This document shows, piece after piece, positions 6,112 to 8,292 of a stretch of 8,292 bases of DNA. Position 1 is the first letter of the stretch; each line of letters starts with the position of its first letter. The position numbers were made by a program, and so were the translations under genes. A model generated the notes under the pieces. That model saw nothing but the letters and a program-made list of their open reading frames with translations. It was not told the DNA's origin and ran no database searches. Source of the DNA: Nitrospinota bacterium (GTDB lineage: Bacteria > Nitrospirota > Nitrospiria > Nitrospirales > UBA8639); the NCBI GenBank assembly GCA_022561525.1, contig JADFRB010000062.1, forward strand, positions 1 through 8,292, written 5' to 3'.

Positions 6112-8076
6112 GTGAGTAGGTTGCCATTTGATTCTCCTCCTGACATTCAGGTTAGACTTGCTGACTTGCGCCAGCAAATTCGACATCATGATCACCTGTA
6201 CTACGTTCTCAGTACACCTGAAGTTTCAGATTTCGAATACGATCGGCTTTTTACAAAGCTTCAAGAATTAGAAGAGCAATATCCCGCCTTGGTGACCCCT
6301 GATTCTCCAACCCAACGGGTTGGAGGTTCCCCCATCGACCAATTTTCTAAGGTGAAACATGACCGGGCCTTACTGAGTTTGGATTCGGTTTTGGATGTCG
6401 ATGATGTGCAGGCGTTTGATACGCGCATGCGGCGCGAACTTGAGGCGGATCAGGTTCAGTATGCCGTTGAACCAAAATTTGACGGGTTGTCCGTAGAATT
6501 GGTGTATGAAGAGGGGATTTTTGTGCGTGGATCGACGCGGGGAGATGGCGTGACGGGCGAAGATATAACCGTCAATCTTCGTACGATTCGATCGCTTCCT
6601 CTCCATCTGCAGCAACACGCCACGTTGCCAAAACGAATCGTAGTTCGCGGAGAAGTGTATTTACGTTTGCCTGACTTTCAGGAGTTAAATCGCCGGCTGA
6701 CGGAACGTGGTGAGGAGACCTTTGCCAATCCTCGAAATGTGGCCTCGGGATCATTGCGGCAACTTGATCCTCGCTTGACCGCTACGCGCCCGCTTGTGGT
6801 GACCTGTTATGACCTCATGGTTTCTTCTGGGGAACCGTTTTCATCTCACTGGGAAGCCGTGTCGACTTTAGCGACTTGGGGGTTGCCCATTCCCACTCTT
6901 CGACAGCTCTGTGTCTCTATCGACGAGGTCATGGTGTTTCATCAAGACATGGCAGAGAAGCGAGATCAACTGCCTTTTGAAATTGATGGGATTGTGGTCA
7001 AAGTCAACGACCGTTCCTTTCAGGACCGATTGGGGGAAAAGTCCCGGAGTCCTCGATGGGCGATTGCCTTTAAATTTCCACCTCGCAAGGAATTGACGAA
7101 GGTGCGAGATATTGTGGTGTCGGTGGGCCGAACCGGCGCGTTGACTCCTATTGCGTTGTTGGATCCGGTTGAAGTCGGCGGCGTGACGATTAGTCGTGCC
7201 ACATTGCACAACGTGGAAGAAGTGGCGCGCAAAGATGTGCGAGTCGGCGATACCGTAAAGGTTGAACGGGCAGGGGATGTGATTCCCGATATCGTGGAGC
7301 GAGTACCTATTCCCAATGAAACACGGCATGCCCCATTTGTTGTTCCTGATCACTGTCCGGTATGTGAATCTGCCGTGGTGCAAGAAGGCCCCATTTATTA
7401 TTGCACTGGTCAAACTGTGTGTTCTGCCCAACTCAAAGGCGGTATCGAACACTTTGCTTCCAAGAACGCGCTCAACATCGAAGGCCTTGGAAGAAAAACC
7501 GTCGCACAACTGGTGCACCAACATCTCGTTCAGGATTTATCTGATCTCTATCGAATAACCCAAGAGCAAATCCTCACTCTCGAAGGATTTGCGGAAAAGT
7601 CCGGCACGCAATTACTGTCGGCCATTGAGCAAAGTAAAACTCCTTCCTTAGAGCGCTTTCTTTTTGGCCTCGGCATTCACCATGTCGGCAGCCATGTTGC
7701 CAAAATTCTTGCGAATCAATTTGGGTCATTAGACAATGTCATGGCAGCGACGGAGGAAATACTTTTGCAAGTTCATGAAATTGGTCCTGAAATTGCTCAC
7801 AGTGTGGTGACCTTCTTTACCGAGCCTCGAAACAGGTCTGTCCTGATTCAAATGAAAGACTTAGGGGTCACCGTTGAAGAAATCTCCGTTGATGATGGGA
7901 CACGAGTTAAACCGTTGGCAGGAAAAATCTTTGTCTTGACTGGTGGCCTTGCTGGGTATACGCGACAAGACGCGAAACAGCGAATTGAACAACTAAGGAT
8001 TCAGATTGTAAATGAGAAAGAATTTTCATACCTTTTGAACAGGTCGAGTATTGAAGGTATAAGGAAAGATGGCTAA
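6112..8076 (+). CDS. ligA: NAD+-dependent DNA ligase LigA with internally deleted BRCT domain
   Basis: Seals nicks in duplex DNA using NAD+, in replication and repair. From GTG 6112 it has 654 residues. The Ia NAD+-binding region is near residues 15-50 (HHDHLYYVLSTPEVSDFEYD). The adenylation domain has catalytic Lys122 in EPKFDG, and STRGDGVTGEDIT follows. The OB domain begins near SVGRTGALTPIA. The zinc finger keeps all four cysteines (415, 418, 431, 437). Helix-hairpin-helix repeats follow, with NIEGLGRKTVAQLV. BRCT starts at about residue 602 (LAGKIFVLTGGL), but RIEQL runs directly into RIQIVNEKEFSYLL. That gives about 41 residues instead of roughly 70-75, so the central strands and helix are missing in frame. 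The core should retain catalysis, but BRCT-dependent DNA clamping is probably weakened. It begins 31 bp after the unknown-protein gene, possibly by readthrough. The C-terminal NRSSIEGIRKDG abuts a hairpin repeat. Confidence 0.95.
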   Translation: MSRLPFDSPPDIQVRLADLRQQIRHHDHLYYVLSTPEVSDFEYDRLFTKLQELEEQYPALVTPDSPTQRVGGSPIDQFSKVKHDRALLSLDSVLDVDDVQAFDTRMRRELEADQVQYAVEPKFDGLSVELVYEEGIFVRGSTRGDGVTGEDITVNLRTIRSLPLHLQQHATLPKRIVVRGEVYLRLPDFQELNRRLTERGEETFANPRNVASGSLRQLDPRLTATRPLVVTCYDLMVSSGEPFSSHWEAVSTLATWGLPIPTLRQLCVSIDEVMVFHQDMAEKRDQLPFEIDGIVVKVNDRSFQDRLGEKSRSPRWAIAFKFPPRKELTKVRDIVVSVGRTGALTPIALLDPVEVGGVTISRATLHNVEEVARKDVRVGDTVKVERAGDVIPDIVERVPIPNETRHAPFVVPDHCPVCESAVVQEGPIYYCTGQTVCSAQLKGGIEHFASKNALNIEGLGRKTVAQLVHQHLVQDLSDLYRITQEQILTLEGFAEKSGTQLLSAIEQSKTPSLERFLFGLGIHHVGSHVAKILANQFGSLDNVMAATEEILLQVHEIGPEIAHSVVTFFTEPRNRSVLIQMKDLGVTVEEISVDDGTRVKPLAGKIFVLTGGLAGYTRQDAKQRIEQLRIQIVNEKEFSYLLNRSSIEGIRKDG

Positions 8077-8112
8077 CCTGGATTCCCGATAACAACCGTC
8101 GGGAATGACAGG
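8077..8112. repeat. Short hairpin-forming repeat immediately after ligA
   Basis: ATTCCCGA (8082-8089) pairs perfectly with TCGGGAAT (8099-8106) around a 9-nt loop, and CCTG (8077-8080) pairs with CAGG (8109-8112). The left outer arm begins at the base after the ligA stop codon. The TGGATTCCCG...CGGGAATGACA pattern is that of a widespread dispersed intergenic repeat. It could end ligA transcription, but no T-run follows, so a repeat call is safer than a terminator call. Confidence 0.6.
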
Positions 8113-8256
8113 ATGGAATTTGGAGTGGCTGTTGTTGTATGCAGACGGTCTTTGAATCATTCGAGCCATAAAACACATTGAAGGGGAAAATTGCCTCAAG
8201 CATGGTAACCCGTCATCTCTTCCATGGGTCACGTGGATGCCGAACAAAATGATTTA

Positions 8257-8292
8257 GGGCTCTTCTCCAAATCGTGTGGGTCACTTCTGGGG
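8257..8292. other. Possible terminal inverted repeat of an insertion sequence, cut by window edge
   Basis: After an AT-rich run (AACAAAATGATTTA) the sequence changes to GGGCTCTTCTCCAAATCGTG and continues to the edge. A GGCTCTT start followed by a GTGTGGGT-like block resembles ends of ISL3-type elements, which insert into AT-rich 8-bp targets. The rest of the 8113-8256 stretch shows no gene. Only one end is visible, so this is a tentative call from memory of such termini. Confidence 0.3.

Noticed and set aside
6868..7524. A 218-codon open frame on the minus strand inside ligA
   Set aside because: It lies wholly opposite a well-conserved ligase gene, has low-complexity His-rich content, no known motif and no ribosome binding site. 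It is an antisense shadow.

Overview
The window looks like chromosomal DNA of a Gram-negative bacterium. The best guess is a Nitrospira-like member of the Nitrospirota. This rests on overall protein style (an S4-type RluA pseudouridine synthase, a LysM lipoprotein, a short GLGQLLQG-type membrane protein) and not on a marker gene, so it is moderate at best. Genes are densely packed, but the gaps between them are full of dispersed, foldback-type repeats.

Layout. Positions 1-1486 hold a minus-strand pair: a TVP38/DedA-type membrane protein followed by an RluD-like 23S rRNA pseudouridine synthase that runs off the left edge. Positions 1487-2217 form a repeat-rich gap. It contains a REP-like inverted repeat (1614-1698), a small plus-strand membrane-protein gene broken by one frameshift (1811-2013), and a 166-bp almost fully palindromic MITE-like element (2011-2176) whose first bases supply that gene's stop codon. 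A minus-strand LysM lipoprotein gene (2218-2835) has a good sigma70-type promoter and is transcribed divergently from the next block.

Positions 3084-8076 are three plus-strand genes. The first is a MoxR-like AAA+ ATPase with all core motifs. The second encodes a 631-residue protein of unknown function whose N-terminal third resembles the TraB/ChaN/DUF5682 type. The third is ligA, the NAD+-dependent DNA ligase. The ATPase and the unknown protein are a plausible functional pair, an ATPase with its partner, and are the best candidate here for a poorly described system. An AT-rich foldback repeat (4046-4180) lies between them and reaches to the start codon of the second gene.

The ligA product keeps its adenylation, OB, zinc-finger and helix-hairpin-helix regions, but its BRCT domain appears to have lost about 30 central residues by an in-frame deletion. 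A short hairpin repeat begins right after its stop codon. The window ends in sequence that may be the terminal inverted repeat of an insertion sequence. No tRNA, rRNA or CRISPR array was seen.
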